DNA from: DATFTE01 sp963802575
GTDB taxonomy: Bacteria; Acidobacteriota; Terriglobia; Terriglobales; Acidobacteriaceae
Assembly: GCA_963802575.1 (NCBI GenBank)
Contig: CAWDJF010000004.1
Span: 372,001-436,000 of the forward strand
Direction: 5' to 3'
DNA length: 64,000 bases
Shown: piece after piece, positions 48,713 through 58,431 of the stretch
Layout of the letters: every line of letters starts with the position of its first letter
How positions within the stretch are numbered: the stretch's first letter is position 1
The notes under the pieces: model-generated
Seen by the model: the letters and a program-made list of their open reading frames with translations, nothing else
Databases searched by the model: none
Told to the model about the DNA's origin: nothing
Translations under genes and position numbers: made by a program

Positions 48713-51553
48713 TCACTGCAGTTTTCCGTATTCCGCTTTCGCTTCTTTGAGGATGGGGACGTCGGGATCGGCGTCCTTCCACAACGCAAAAAAATTCTGA
48801 TAGGCGACACGACTATGAGCCTGGTCGCCTTGCGCGGCTTGGGCCCGTCCCAGCCCCAGATTCGCCAGCGAGATCACCGGATCGAACGGCGAAATTCCGC
48901 GCAGATCGAGAACCTTCTGGAATGCCTGTGCAGCATCGCCGCCTTGACCCAGCTTCAGGTACGCTAGTCCGCGGAGGTAGAGCATGCCGGTGTTGGCACG
49001 CGAATACACCATTGCGCCGTCAGTTTCGTCGATGACTTTCGCGTAGTTGCCGTGCGAATATTCGGCAGTCGCCCTCACCAGCGGAAGCATCACGAACTGC
49101 ATCATCGTGTCATAGGGGCGCTTGCTGACTACATCCTGCGCCAGTTTCATCGCTTGCTTGTCTTGCCCCTCAATCGCCAAAATGGTGGCGGCACTGAGAA
49201 CGACCCCGGGAGCGGCGCTGATTTTCATTGCGCCCTGAGCGTCATCAAGCGCCATCTTCTTGTTTCCCGTAATTGCCTCGATCACTCCTTCTTGCGTGTA
49301 AATATTCGCGGCAATGTCTTTCAAGTTCAAGCGGAGTGCCCCATCTCGAGTTTTCTGCCCCAAGTCGCGGCCGGTCTTCATCTGTCCGGCGCAGAAGGCA
49401 AGAACGGAGCGGGTACCGACGACATTCAACTCACCGAGAGGGCCGACATTCGCTAACTGCAATTCGTGCTCCATGGTGGCGTTGTCGTTTTGCGCCCAGG
49501 CGATTCCCGCCAGTTGCTGATGTACCTGATTCAATCCCAGCTTGCGTTGCAGCATCTCGTTTAACGTGGCTTTGGCCTCTTCCAACCGGCCAAGACCAGC
49601 GTACGACTGCGCCAGATTGGAGTAGCCGCTTACTCCGTCGGGGTCATATTGGACTGCCAGGCGGGAGTTCTCGAGAGCATTTTCATACTGACCTAACTGG
49701 CTGTAAATGGCGGCGAGATTGTTGTATGGGATCCAATCTCTCGGATAAGTCTGCTTATATAGTTCCAGCGCCGTAATGCCTTTATCTAATTGTCCATCAT
49801 CGGCGTAATAATGCGACATGATGTACAGCTTCTCGTGTTCGCTGGCGCGGTCGCGCAGTTCGAACGCCTTTTGCCGATTCTGCTGCGATAACTCGAATTG
49901 CCCCATGTTGCTGTACACCGTGCCCAATCGCGCATAAGCCATGGCAAAATTCGGATCGAGTTCGATGGCGCGTTGATAGAGCGGCAGCGCCTTCAATTCG
50001 TCCCCGGAGTTGTGCTCGGTGTCGGCCAGACTCAAAGCCTTCAGCGCTTCAAGAGACGATGTCGTCGCTTCCGACAACGGCTTATCGTACTTTTGCACCG
50101 AGACCAGCGATTCTCCCAGCTTCCGGCGCAGACTTGTTCCCGCTTTATGCAGGGAATTCAAAACGTCTTCCTTGCTCGATGCCTGTACCTCTTCGCGGGC
50201 CAATGCCTCGCCGGACGAGGCATTTACGGCATCGAGGCTGACCACATATTGGGTGCCGATGTTCGAAATCGATCCGTTCAACATCGCCTTGATGCCGTCG
50301 CGCAGGCAAATCTCGCGACCGACTTCGGAACTGACGCGATCTTCCGGCGAGCGTCCCATGAACTGCAGCGTCTGGCGCACCTTCTGATCGGGGAAGACGT
50401 TGATGTAGGGAGACTGCTCCAGATCCACAGCGACCGCTTTTTTCAGCGTTCCATCGAACACCGGGTCGGCCGTGGTGTTCACGAAATCGGTGATGAGAAT
50501 CGAATCTTTCTCGGTCATCCCGCCGTGCGCCTTGCGCGAGAAGAAGGTTCCGGCAAGACCCGCCAGCGCGATCGCTACCACCGCCCCAGTGAGGTATTTC
50601 CAGTAAGTGCGGGTGGTCTTGTCAGGACCGGGCACCGCTCGCAGGCGACCCGACGATCCTCCAGCGGCTGTCACGACACCTGACTCGGTATCGCGCTTCA
50701 GACGCTTCAGGTCGGCACGCGCTTCGGCGGCACTCTGGTAGCGAAGCTCGCGATCTTTCTCCAGCAACTTGTTGATGATGTCTTCGAGATGCGGCGGAAC
50801 TCCGGGATTCAAACGTACGGGAGGAACCGGCGGGCGATTGAGAATGGCATCAAAGATGACTGCCGAAGTGTCTCCACGAAACGGCACCGATCCAGTAGCC
50901 ATTTCATAGAGCACTGCGCCGAAGGAAAACAAATCGGTACGGGCGTCCAGATCCTTGCCCCGCGCCTGCTCCGGAGACATGTACGCAACCGTGCCCACGG
51001 TGCTTCCCGGACTGGTCAGGAAGTCTTCATCGACAGTGACTTGCGAACCCAAAGTGGCGCCGCCCAACACTGCCTCGGACTTCAGTGTCTGTTTCGCGAG
51101 TCCGAAGTCGAGCACCTTCGCCTGGTTCCGCGTGGTAACAAAAATGTTAGCTGGCTTGATGTCGCGATGGATGATGCCCTTGGCGTGGGCCGCATCGAGC
51201 GCATCGGCGATCTGGATGCTCAGATCGAGCATCAATTCCATCTCCATCGGCTGGCCGCTGATGCGCTGCTTGAGAGTCTGGCCTTCCAGCAGCTCCATGG
51301 CGATGAAGTAGCGCCCGTCTGACTGGCCGATTTCGTAAATGGTGCAAATGTTCGGGTGATTCAGCGCCGAGGCCGCGCGCGCTTCGCGCTGAAAGCGCTC
51401 GAGCGCAGCGGGATCTTTTTCCAACTCTCCGGGCAGGAACTTGAGCGCGACGTGCCTTCCGAGATTGACGTCTTCCGCTTCATACACCACGCCCATGCCG
51501 CCACCACCAAGCTGCCGCAGGACGTGGTAATGCGAAATCGTCTCGCCAATCAT
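48713..51553 (-). CDS. Ser/Thr protein kinase with periplasmic TPR region
   Basis: This 946-residue protein starts MIGETISHYHVLRQLGGGGM. An N-terminal PknB-like kinase (GGGGMGVVYEAEDVNLGRHVALKFLP; HRDIKPANIFVT; DFGLAKQ; GTVAYMSPEQARG) is followed by one membrane helix (YLTGAVVAIALAGLAGTFF, about 318-340) and a long extracytoplasmic part with many TPR units (ALPLYQRAIELDPNFAMAYARLG, ALENSRLAVQYDPDGVSGYSNLAQ). This layout is abundant in Acidobacteriota and is presumed to sense external or envelope partners. Monocistronic, with an open frame extending to 51601; the Met at 51553 matches the family start. Confidence 0.92.
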   Translation of the reverse strand: MIGETISHYHVLRQLGGGGMGVVYEAEDVNLGRHVALKFLPGELEKDPAALERFQREARAASALNHPNICTIYEIGQSDGRYFIAMELLEGQTLKQRISGQPMEMELMLDLSIQIADALDAAHAKGIIHRDIKPANIFVTTRNQAKVLDFGLAKQTLKSEAVLGGATLGSQVTVDEDFLTSPGSTVGTVAYMSPEQARGKDLDARTDLFSFGAVLYEMATGSVPFRGDTSAVIFDAILNRPPVPPVRLNPGVPPHLEDIINKLLEKDRELRYQSAAEARADLKRLKRDTESGVVTAAGGSSGRLRAVPGPDKTTRTYWKYLTGAVVAIALAGLAGTFFSRKAHGGMTEKDSILITDFVNTTADPVFDGTLKKAVAVDLEQSPYINVFPDQKVRQTLQFMGRSPEDRVSSEVGREICLRDGIKAMLNGSISNIGTQYVVSLDAVNASSGEALAREEVQASSKEDVLNSLHKAGTSLRRKLGESLVSVQKYDKPLSEATTSSLEALKALSLADTEHNSGDELKALPLYQRAIELDPNFAMAYARLGTVYSNMGQFELSQQNRQKAFELRDRASEHEKLYIMSHYYADDGQLDKGITALELYKQTYPRDWIPYNNLAAIYSQLGQYENALENSRLAVQYDPDGVSGYSNLAQSYAGLGRLEEAKATLNEMLQRKLGLNQVHQQLAGIAWAQNDNATMEHELQLANVGPLGELNVVGTRSVLAFCAGQMKTGRDLGQKTRDGALRLNLKDIAANIYTQEGVIEAITGNKKMALDDAQGAMKISAAPGVVLSAATILAIEGQDKQAMKLAQDVVSKRPYDTMMQFVMLPLVRATAEYSHGNYAKVIDETDGAMVYSRANTGMLYLRGLAYLKLGQGGDAAQAFQKVLDLRGISPFDPVISLANLGLGRAQAAQGDQAHSRVAYQNFFALWKDADPDVPILKEAKAEYGKLQ

Positions 51554-51785
51554 TAAGAGCCCGCTCCAAGGGAATCGTTTGATGGTAGGCTGTGCCCGCA
51601 ACGCAAGTCAACGTCGCCAGAAACAACCGTTTAGCCAAAAAGGACCACTCCCCACAAAATCAATGTACGCAGATTCGTGCTCCGCAGTTCCCTTGGCTGT
51701 ACAGTTTTGTCGTGTGAATGTTGAGGCTTTCCCCGCGAGGCCACTTTGGAGGACAATAGAAGAATCAGTGGGTGAGGTGGCCGTC

Positions 51786-52448
51786 ATGCGTTTCCGCAGT
51801 CTTTCGATTCTCTGCACCGTATTTATCTTTTCGTCGTTAGTTCTCGCACAACAAATCCGAGGGCAATACCTGGAAACTCGCAGCGCCGATGTTTACACCG
51901 GGCAATGCTTCGCCAATGGAGAAGTCAATCTGGTGGGGAACGAGGCAATCCTTGCCTGGCATGTGGAAAACGGAAGCTGGAACGGGGTTTCGCTCGATGG
52001 ATTGACAGTGGCTGCTGCTGTGCGCGCTCACGGAACCTTGGGTGATCCCTACGAGAGTCCTTATCCGGCGCAAGCGGTCGTCATCGTCGATGAGCAGGCA
52101 AGTTCGCAACAACGGGCCGCGTTGATCGCATTCGCGCAGCAGATGGGCGGGGAACTGCTAAGCAACGTCCGCCAGGTGATTCCGGCGCCGATGGAACTGG
52201 TGGTGAATCCTGACAAGCATGGAGTCGCTATACTGCGCGCCGGACAGTTCGCTACGGTGCAGACGCGCTCTATTGGCGAGTTTGATCATGTTTGCGGAAA
52301 CGAAGTAACTTTTTATCCTCCGCTGGCGCCGACCACCCATTCGATGCCCGCGGTTGCGATGACTGATTCCTACCAGGGACCGGGTCTCGGCGTTGAATGG
52401 GAATCGCACGGTAAGCGCAGCGCGTTCGTAGGAAGCTTCACGCGATGA
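51786..52448 (+). CDS. Exported DUF1326-family protein
   Basis: This 220-residue protein has a signal peptide (MRFRSLSILCTVFIFSSLVLAQ) and a DUF1326 domain beginning GQYLETRSADVYTGQCFAN and including EAILAWHVENGSWNGVSLDGL. The frame is open upstream to 51579, but the Met at 51786 creates the signal. Function of DUF1326 is unknown. It is divergent from the kinase-TPR gene and monocistronic. Confidence 0.82.
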   Translation: MRFRSLSILCTVFIFSSLVLAQQIRGQYLETRSADVYTGQCFANGEVNLVGNEAILAWHVENGSWNGVSLDGLTVAAAVRAHGTLGDPYESPYPAQAVVIVDEQASSQQRAALIAFAQQMGGELLSNVRQVIPAPMELVVNPDKHGVAILRAGQFATVQTRSIGEFDHVCGNEVTFYPPLAPTTHSMPAVAMTDSYQGPGLGVEWESHGKRSAFVGSFTR

Positions 52449-52543
52449 GTGTTGCTGATACTTCGTTAGGACGCAATCGTTAGACGAAGTACATGATGAC
52501 GGGCGCGGATGGGTTTGGAATTGAGCTTAGAGTTTTTCACTTC

Positions 52544-52972
52544 TCATGATGGTCCTACGACTCCGGACACGCTTTGTACCTTACCCTGGGCATCAAAGAA
52601 GACAGCGAAACTGGCCCGCACCGCTCCCACATAGGTAAGCGACATGTTCCAAGGGTGGCCGTTCATCTGCTGTTCGAGAACCTGCGCCAGTTCGTCCCGG
52701 GAAGTGATCTTCTGCGGCTCATCCTTCCCCATTAAGCGAATGGAGGAAGAGTTAAATGAAAGTGAGAGACCCGGCTCAGGAGCCGGACGCTCCGAATAAG
52801 CGTGGCCCCAAGTCCACTCGCCTGAGGCCTGGAGCACCTCGTTCACGGTCATTCCGCGTCGGATGCGGTAACTGGCCCAACTCGCCTGCACGCAGGCGTT
52901 CTGCGTAAATAGCAGCAGCAGGATAACCGCGAACACGATTCGGACAATCTTCTCCGATTTCTTAATGGCCAT
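52544..52972 (-). CDS. Hypothetical exported or membrane-anchored protein
   Basis: This 142-residue protein starts MAIKKSEKIVRIVFAVILLL, a short membrane or signal segment, then has a mixed alpha-beta domain (RRGMTVNEVLQASGEWTWGH; NMSLTYVGAVRASFAVFFDAQGKVQSVSGV) reminiscent of SmpA/OmlA-like or DUF folds, where a MTVNEVLQASG-type motif is common; a match to that group is only suggestive. The frame continues to 53185, but the extra N-terminus is not plausible. No strong ribosome site is visible. Confidence 0.55.
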   Translation of the reverse strand: MAIKKSEKIVRIVFAVILLLLFTQNACVQASWASYRIRRGMTVNEVLQASGEWTWGHAYSERPAPEPGLSLSFNSSSIRLMGKDEPQKITSRDELAQVLEQQMNGHPWNMSLTYVGAVRASFAVFFDAQGKVQSVSGVVGPS

Positions 52973-53599
52973 GAGCGCTGCTCGCGAATATGCCTTGAGG
53001 CTACTCGGATGGTACCTCTGTTTACTGGGAGCCCTCACGTTACGGAGGTCATCGAAAAGGCCCAGAGAGCCGGAAGAAAGAGCGCGGATATTGGCTGCGA
53101 TAGCCAGGTCAGTTAGTGAAAAAATCGCTATTTCACTCATCGTGCGGTCAAAACGTGTAAACGCCTGGTTCTCGACAGTTATCAAGGGGTACGTATTTCA
53201 GTGCCGGACTGTCCAACGAAGAGAGTTGGTCGGTCCCCGCACCTTGGAAGCTTGGACGAACCGACATACGATTCAGATGCAGAGCGTCGAGGGGAATCAG
53301 GCCTTTGTTGCGTTGGAAACGCCATTCCACCCATGCGCGGCTGCTTCTGTTTCGCATTTCTGATTCGGTGAGCGGCGACCGTGGCACCAATACTTGAGGT
53401 GCGTTCGATCAGCAGAATGGGAATTTGGAGTTGAGCGAAAACAATGGGTTGACGTGAATCATCGTGAAATTAGCGAATGAAAATCCTAATTACGCACAAA
53501 TCCCCGCAGAGAATTTCGAGTTTGAATTGTGGCGGCGGTGAACGACAATGCCCGTGAGGTAGGTGCACAAATGCCGCTCTTGTTCCTGGGTCTCGGAAT
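52973..53599. other. Intergenic stretch with no recognised gene
   Basis: Only short, unconvincing frames are present on both strands. It holds copy 1 of a short dispersed repeat (53111-53142) and is lower in GC than the surrounding coding DNA, as is the next kilobase, hinting at acquired or decaying sequence. Confidence 0.5.
53111..53142. repeat. Short dispersed repeat (GAAAAATCGCTATTTCACT type), copy 1
   Basis: AGTTAGTGAAAAAATCGCTA followed by TTTCACTCATCG. AGTGAAA and TTTCACT are complementary and may form a hairpin. Copies 2 and 3 lie at 54061 and 54412. Confidence 0.6.
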
Positions 53600-54024
53600 T
53601 TGGTGTCTTGTATGAACGCTTGGAGAGGGACTGGACCAGATTTGCGCCCTAGGTTCGGCTCTCCAGCACCGGGTGAGACATTCGCCTCGGTGAAATCAGA
53701 ATACAAAGACCTGCTTGCTCGACCGGAGAATGACGACTTTGCCGTGGAACTGGACTCGCGCCTTGCGTGCGCTCTTTACGAAGCAGGTAGGTACCTTGAA
53801 GCGATCCCACTATTTGAAGGACTCTCCAGACGAGAAACATTGGCAGACAAACAGCGCCTTCAGGTGCTGGCGAGTTTTCGCCTTCGCCGCTGATACGGGC
53901 TGGTCGTCTCTCGGAAGCGCAGCCTCTGCTTTTCGAGGCGATGACGGGCAACGACCCAAGCTCGGCCTGCCAAACCGCGTCCGATTATCTATCGAAAATC
54001 GGAAAAACCTCATTAAAGTTGTAA
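53600..54024 (+). pseudogene. Frameshifted TPR-like gene
   Basis: The first frame (53600-53893) reads SVKSEYKDLLARPENDDFAV then LDSRLACALYEAGRYLEAIP, a helix-rich repeat typical of TPR proteins, and stops at 53893. In the adjacent -1 frame, starting near 53896, the reading RAGRLSEAQPLLFEAMTGND and then ACQTASDYLSKIGKTSLKL continues the pattern to a TAA at 54022. The natural protein would join the two halves across a one-base lesion near 53885-53896. It may be a decayed gene, a sequencing error or a programmed shift. The 5' end is uncertain. Confidence 0.45.
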
Positions 54025-54060
54025 CGTATAGCAACAGCGAAACTAGATCTCGCTGCTAGC

Positions 54061-54090
54061 TGGCGAAAAATCGCCATTACGCTCATCAAG
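54061..54090. repeat. Short dispersed repeat, copy 2
   Basis: TGGCGAAAAATCGCCATTAC followed by GCTCATCAAG. GGCGA and TCGCC pair perfectly around AAAA. It lies between the broken TPR gene and the small leftward gene. Confidence 0.6.
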
Positions 54091-54119
54091 GGTCAGGATT
54101 GCTTGCTCCATCGATGACG

Positions 54120-54383
54120 CTATTTCACCTGCCACTTGACGTTCCACTTTTTCCACTTGTCACGGCGTTCCCCCAATTCATCCAGCACGTAGTATTCGCC
54201 GTCAGGCACGTCACTGCCACCTTCCTTGCGAACGTACGCGAACGCCCTGAGCTTATGGTGGTCGTCGTAGTAAATCAGAAATTCAACAGGGAACCAGTCC
54301 GCCTCGGATGATGCAATTTCGCGCATCTGCCCGACACCCTTGAAAGGTCTCAGTCGCGGTTTCGTGTTGACACGTCTGATCAC
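54120..54383 (-). CDS. Small hypothetical protein
   Basis: This 87-residue protein has protein-like composition (DWFPVEFLIYYDDHHKLRAF, then VRKEGGSDVPDGEYYVLDE and a Lys/Trp-rich KWKKWNVKWQVK C-terminus), suggesting a compact beta-rich fold. The family is not recognised; no signal peptide or membrane helix. It lies between copies 2 and 3 of the short dispersed repeat, suggesting a small mobile or accessory insert. The start could also be the Met at residue 20. Confidence 0.5.
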   Translation of the reverse strand: MIRRVNTKPRLRPFKGVGQMREIASSEADWFPVEFLIYYDDHHKLRAFAYVRKEGGSDVPDGEYYVLDELGERRDKWKKWNVKWQVK

Positions 54384-54411
54384 GGCGGGATTATAGTCCT
54401 GCAGGTATGAC

Positions 54412-54438
54412 TGGCGAAAATCGCTATTTCACTAACTA
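54412..54438. repeat. Short dispersed repeat, copy 3
   Basis: TGGCGAAAATCGCTATTTCA followed by CTAACTA. It overlaps the stop codon of the leftward radical SAM gene by a few bases. With copies 1 and 2 it brackets the small accessory region. Confidence 0.6.
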
Positions 54439-55988
54439 CTGGCAGGGAAAACATTCTCTCCACGGTCACGGGTGAAATCGCCTGGGCGCATCCATCGGGA
54501 AACGCCCTCTTTAAACAGCCTTAGGATCGTTCGGCGGTTCTCGAGAACGACTCGCAGCCACGACGACTTCTTCAGCATCGGGAAATAGATTCCGCGAAAA
54601 CAAAGACGCGCCAGAAAAATATTGACGCGATCCCCCACATGCTGATCGTCCAGGGCCGCGACTGCCTCAGCCAGCGCTTCCGGGCTATAGGAGTGTGCCC
54701 AACCGTAGTTCACTTCGGCATGCGCTTCTTCTATCGTCATCTTTAGCGGAGTGTGCGCCATGGTGAAGGGAACGAAATCCAGCCAGTGTCGCGGGCGGGT
54801 GAGCCGTCCAGCGGCTTCCAGTCGCTTGTATAAAGGCGTCGCGGGTAATGGCGTGAGCAGTCCGAAGATCGGCAGCCCTGGAGGCCATGTGCGGACCTGC
54901 TGCAAGGTGCGTTCGGCGACCCCCGCAGTGTCGTTATCCATCCCGAAGATGAACGAGGTGATCGCGTAAACATTGCGTTTTGCCAGTCGCTCAAGCACGC
55001 CGGCATACTCACTGGGATGATTGAATCCTTTATTCACGTCCTTGAGATTTGCCGGATCGACCGACTCCATGCCTATAAAAATCCACTTGCCTCCAGAGGC
55101 AGCGATGAGATCGACCAGTTCTTCGTCGCGCAGGAGATTGGCGCTGATCTGCGCTATCCAAAAGACTTGGGCTTTCGCCGCGATGATGTCACGCAGCAGG
55201 GACTTGGTGCGCTTAACGTTGATGGCGAAGTTGTCGTCGATGAAGAAAACGGCGATCTGGCCTCCCTCTTTGTGGGCGCGGGCTTTCAGCAGGAGCAATT
55301 CGTTGACGACACTTTCATTCGTGCGGAAGCGAATCGAGTCGCCGAAGAATCCAGTAACCGTGCAGAACTCGCAGCCGTAAGGGCAGCCTCGCCCCGACTC
55401 AACCGGCACGATGCGAAATGTTCCCCAACCTTCCCGGAAATTCTTCAGCAAAGGATGCATCAGTTTGGGAACGAGATTGAACTGGCGGAGATCAAGCTTG
55501 TCCCACGGAATCCTGGGATAGTGACTCAGGGAAGGCTTGCGCTCTTTGCCCATCGCATCCACAGGTGCGTAGATTTCCTTGAGCTCACCGCGAACAGCAT
55601 CTTCGACGATTTGCGGCCAGGTCTCATCAGCTTCTCCCAAGGCAACGGCATCGGCATGGCGCGGGCCCCCCTTACGGCCGAGAGCTTCCTCGGCTTCTTC
55701 GGTCACGTGCGGCCCTCCCATGACCACCGGAACTCCCGTCGCGCGAATCGCGTCCGCCATGCAATACGCTCTGGCGACCATCCTGGTCATGGCGCCGATA
55801 CCAACCAGCCCGATTTTCTGGTCGCGGACGAATTGCGCAATCTGGATCTCGTCCATCGGTTGGGCATTGCCATCGACCAGCAGCACTTCATGTCCGGCAG
55901 GTGTGAGTGCTTGCAGCAGGAACATCCAGAGGTGGGGCATGAAGTTGCGGGTCACGCCGTTGTCAGGGTTGTAGAGGAGAATTCGCAT
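54432..55988 (-). CDS. B12-binding radical SAM protein
   Basis: This 518-residue protein combines an N-terminal cobalamin-binding domain (MRILLYNPDNG; VPVVMGGPHVT; ADAVALGEADETWP) with a radical SAM barrel whose cluster motif is CPYGCEFCTVTG (about 205-216). The substrate is unknown; members include methyltransferases and hopanoid or lipid-modifying enzymes. A Shine-Dalgarno AAGGAG precedes the start. It is the only clear gene on this strand between the accessory region and the VOC remnant. Confidence 0.85.
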   Translation of the reverse strand: MRILLYNPDNGVTRNFMPHLWMFLLQALTPAGHEVLLVDGNAQPMDEIQIAQFVRDQKIGLVGIGAMTRMVARAYCMADAIRATGVPVVMGGPHVTEEAEEALGRKGGPRHADAVALGEADETWPQIVEDAVRGELKEIYAPVDAMGKERKPSLSHYPRIPWDKLDLRQFNLVPKLMHPLLKNFREGWGTFRIVPVESGRGCPYGCEFCTVTGFFGDSIRFRTNESVVNELLLLKARAHKEGGQIAVFFIDDNFAINVKRTKSLLRDIIAAKAQVFWIAQISANLLRDEELVDLIAASGGKWIFIGMESVDPANLKDVNKGFNHPSEYAGVLERLAKRNVYAITSFIFGMDNDTAGVAERTLQQVRTWPPGLPIFGLLTPLPATPLYKRLEAAGRLTRPRHWLDFVPFTMAHTPLKMTIEEAHAEVNYGWAHSYSPEALAEAVAALDDQHVGDRVNIFLARLCFRGIYFPMLKKSSWLRVVLENRRTILRLFKEGVSRWMRPGDFTRDRGENVFPASS

Positions 55989-56023
55989 GATGCTCCTTTA
56001 GGGCGTTCGCCACACTGAGTCGG

Positions 56024-56209
56024 TTACGACGATCCCGGAGGGCCGGGCATCTCAGAATGTGTCTTGCGAACTAAAAGTCCCGATCCAACCGCGCCAAACG
56101 TCTGAGGCGTTCCCCAGTCCCACAATTTCTTCCATCCCCACTTCTCAAACCACGCGAACGTGCCGACGATATCGGACGCGTTCAAGAGTGTCAAACCTTT
56201 GGCTTCCAT
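56024..56209 (-). pseudogene. VOC/glyoxalase-family fragment
   Basis: From the Met at 56209 the frame reads MEAKGLTLLNASDIVGTFAW then FEKWGWKKLWDWGTPQTFGA, the N-terminal motif of VOC-superfamily (glyoxalase/bleomycin-resistance) proteins, but ends after about 61 residues where members normally continue for another 60 or more (after GAVGSG). The remainder is not visible in another frame. Probably a truncated remnant; it lies directly upstream of the radical SAM gene. Confidence 0.5.
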
Positions 56210-56670
56210 AACGAAAGCAGAATACACCCGGAGAAATGAGGGATTTGACCTGTTGTTGCAAATCGTCATTCCCCTTACTGGCCGGTATTGCGGAGATCGA
56301 TGGCTTCGAAATGCTTCGGTCAAGCATGAGGGAGACAATCGTGAAAATCGAAGTGATCGGTAACACGACCCATGGCTCTGGCTTGACCCGAATTAGTGGA
56401 TTGAAGTTGGTTGTTCTCAGCCTGTGCGAAGCCGCGCTCGATTGAGCGCACCCATTTACCGACAGCAGTTTCCTTGCGCTGACGTTAGACCAAGTGCCTT
56501 CGGAAAATCAATACCGCACATACTGTATTTGCCGTGGTTTCAGAAATCGGACCTCGGACATCGGGCGTCGGACCTCAGGATTCACTGAGGACGTTTCTTA
56601 GGAGAGGCGGACCGGCGTTTCTTCTGCTACTACGCAGCCGACGGGCGAGGACGCCCGTCCTCCATCGCAA
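56210..56670. other. Intergenic region with heptamer repeat and GC-rich hairpin
   Basis: No gene is supported. 56546-56580 holds five heptamer units (ATCGGAC, CTCGGAC, ATCGGGC, GTCGGAC, CTCAGGA). GACGGGCG / CGCCCGTC with an AGGA loop (56640-56659) resembles the 9778 terminator hairpin and lies just past the murJ stop codon. Confidence 0.6.
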
Positions 56671-58311
56671 CTACGGTTCGATACCGGCGTTGGTTTCGCC
56701 GCTGACTTCGGCGACGCGGGGATAGGATGTCGGTTTGCGGCGACGCAGGTCCGTCGGCAATTTGGACTTAGTGATCCACAATCCCGCGGCGACGACGGCG
56801 GCCCAGGTGATGGTGATCAAGCCGAGGGCTTTCAGGTCGGCGGTGCGGCTGTTGCTGGCGATCACCAGCTTCGCGACTTCGAAGCTCAGCACTCCAGCGA
56901 CGCAAGCGGTGAGTCCGGCTTTGGCGACTTCTCCCCATTCCAGTTGATTGATGGGAACCACTTTTCGCATGTGTAGCAGGATGGCGAGGGCGAGCGTGTT
57001 GGCGACGATGCCGACGTCGGAAGCGATGGCGAGGCCGACGGTAGAGAGTCCGTGATAGAGCGCGGAATAGATCGGCAGCGAAGCCAGCGTGATGATGCTG
57101 CTCGCGACCATGGGAGTGAGAGTGTTGCCAGCGGCGTAGAAGGCGCGAGAGTAGAGTCCTTGAGCTGACCAGAAAGCCAGCGAAAACGTGAACCAGAAGA
57201 AGTAGACGGCAGTCTCTTGCGAGTCGTGAAAGACAAAGTGTCCGCGGCGGTAGACCAGATCGATCAGCGGCAGCGCGGCGGCCATCATGAAGCTTGACGC
57301 CAGCAGCGAGGCGGCGATGATGCGGTAGACGGACCCGTTGACCGTGTCGGCAAATTCCTGGAAACGTTTTTCCCCAAACAATTTGGCAAAGAACGGGAGC
57401 GAGGCCTGGCTGGTGGCTTGTCCCAGGACCGCGATGGGCACGGCGAAGAGACGCTTGGCGTAGTTGAGGCGGGTGATGTCTCCGGCGGAACCGGAGGCGA
57501 AGTAGCGCAGGATCCAGTCATCGGCCGTGACTAGTGAAACTCCCAGCATCAGGGGGATGGAGAGGCGCACCCACTCTCGGAACGCAGGATTTTTCGTGTC
57601 GAACGAGATGCTGTAGCCGGTGCCGATGCGGGCTGCGCCGATAGCGTTGACGAGGAACGGGCCGATGAAGCTGCCGACGAGGGCTCCGTAGGCGAGCGAC
57701 GAGATGCCATAACGGTGCGAGCCGATGATTCCGCCGGCGATGATCGCGACGTTATAGAGCAGCGGCCCGAAGGCGGGCAGCAGAAAAAGGCGGCGCGAGA
57801 GCAGGACGGCAGAAACGACTCCGCCAACATAGAAGAAGATTTGCGCGGGCAGCAGGATGCGTGTCAGGTGCACGCACAGCTCGAGTTGTTCAGGATTGAA
57901 TCCGCTGAACATGTGGCGCTCGATCTGCGGGGTAAAGATTTCGGCGAAGATGACACCAATCGAGAGCACAACGGTCATCACGGTGATAATGATCGAGAAG
58001 GTTTTCTGCGCTTCATCCTCTTTGTTCTGCGCGAGGAAGCGGGTGTAGATGGAGATGAAGGTGATGGAGGCGGTGCCTCCGGCAACGATGTAGTTGAGCC
58101 AGTCAGGGATGGTGAAGCCGGCGACGTAAGCGTCTGTGGCGGGCCCGGCGCCGAAGGCGTAAGCGATATAGGCTTCGCGGACGTATCCGATGACGCGCGA
58201 GAGCATGATGGCCGACATCAGCAGCAGCGTGGCGGAGAAGGCGCTGTGCTGATGGGATGGGCGGAAGAGACGCAGGATGCGGGTGGTAAGACTGGCTTGG
58301 GAAGTCGGCAT
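56671..58311 (-). CDS. murJ: Lipid II flippase MurJ
   Basis: This 546-residue MOP-family membrane protein has about fourteen helices. Conserved features include SRVIGYVREAYIAYAFGAGPATDAYVAGF near the N-terminus, the FFYVGGVVSAVLLSRRLFLLPAFGPLLYN segment, and the C-terminal helices after LVYRRGHFVF. MurJ moves lipid II across the inner membrane for peptidoglycan synthesis. Start Met at 58311 (MPTSQASLTTRI); the frame is open to 58356. A polysaccharide flippase of the same superfamily is an alternative, but the conserved segments favour MurJ. Monocistronic. Confidence 0.88.
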   Translation of the reverse strand: MPTSQASLTTRILRLFRPSHQHSAFSATLLLMSAIMLSRVIGYVREAYIAYAFGAGPATDAYVAGFTIPDWLNYIVAGGTASITFISIYTRFLAQNKEDEAQKTFSIIITVMTVVLSIGVIFAEIFTPQIERHMFSGFNPEQLELCVHLTRILLPAQIFFYVGGVVSAVLLSRRLFLLPAFGPLLYNVAIIAGGIIGSHRYGISSLAYGALVGSFIGPFLVNAIGAARIGTGYSISFDTKNPAFREWVRLSIPLMLGVSLVTADDWILRYFASGSAGDITRLNYAKRLFAVPIAVLGQATSQASLPFFAKLFGEKRFQEFADTVNGSVYRIIAASLLASSFMMAAALPLIDLVYRRGHFVFHDSQETAVYFFWFTFSLAFWSAQGLYSRAFYAAGNTLTPMVASSIITLASLPIYSALYHGLSTVGLAIASDVGIVANTLALAILLHMRKVVPINQLEWGEVAKAGLTACVAGVLSFEVAKLVIASNSRTADLKALGLITITWAAVVAAGLWITKSKLPTDLRRRKPTSYPRVAEVSGETNAGIEP

Positions 58312-58431
58312 TCCTGTGGGAATTCTACACGCAGAGCACCCTAACGCCGTGTGCATTCCGGGTGCTCCGCGCTTTCAGTTTGAGCGAAAGAGCGGCACAC
58401 CCGGCCGAACGGAAAACTAGAGAACTGCTGT

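Noticed and set aside
53893..53896. UGA in the TPR-like gene as a second selenocysteine codon
   Set aside because: The continuation after this stop in the same frame is not protein-like; the good continuation lies in a different frame, so a frameshift explains it.
55017..56018. 333-codon plus-strand frame
   Set aside because: Antisense to the radical SAM gene with its CxxxCxxC motif.
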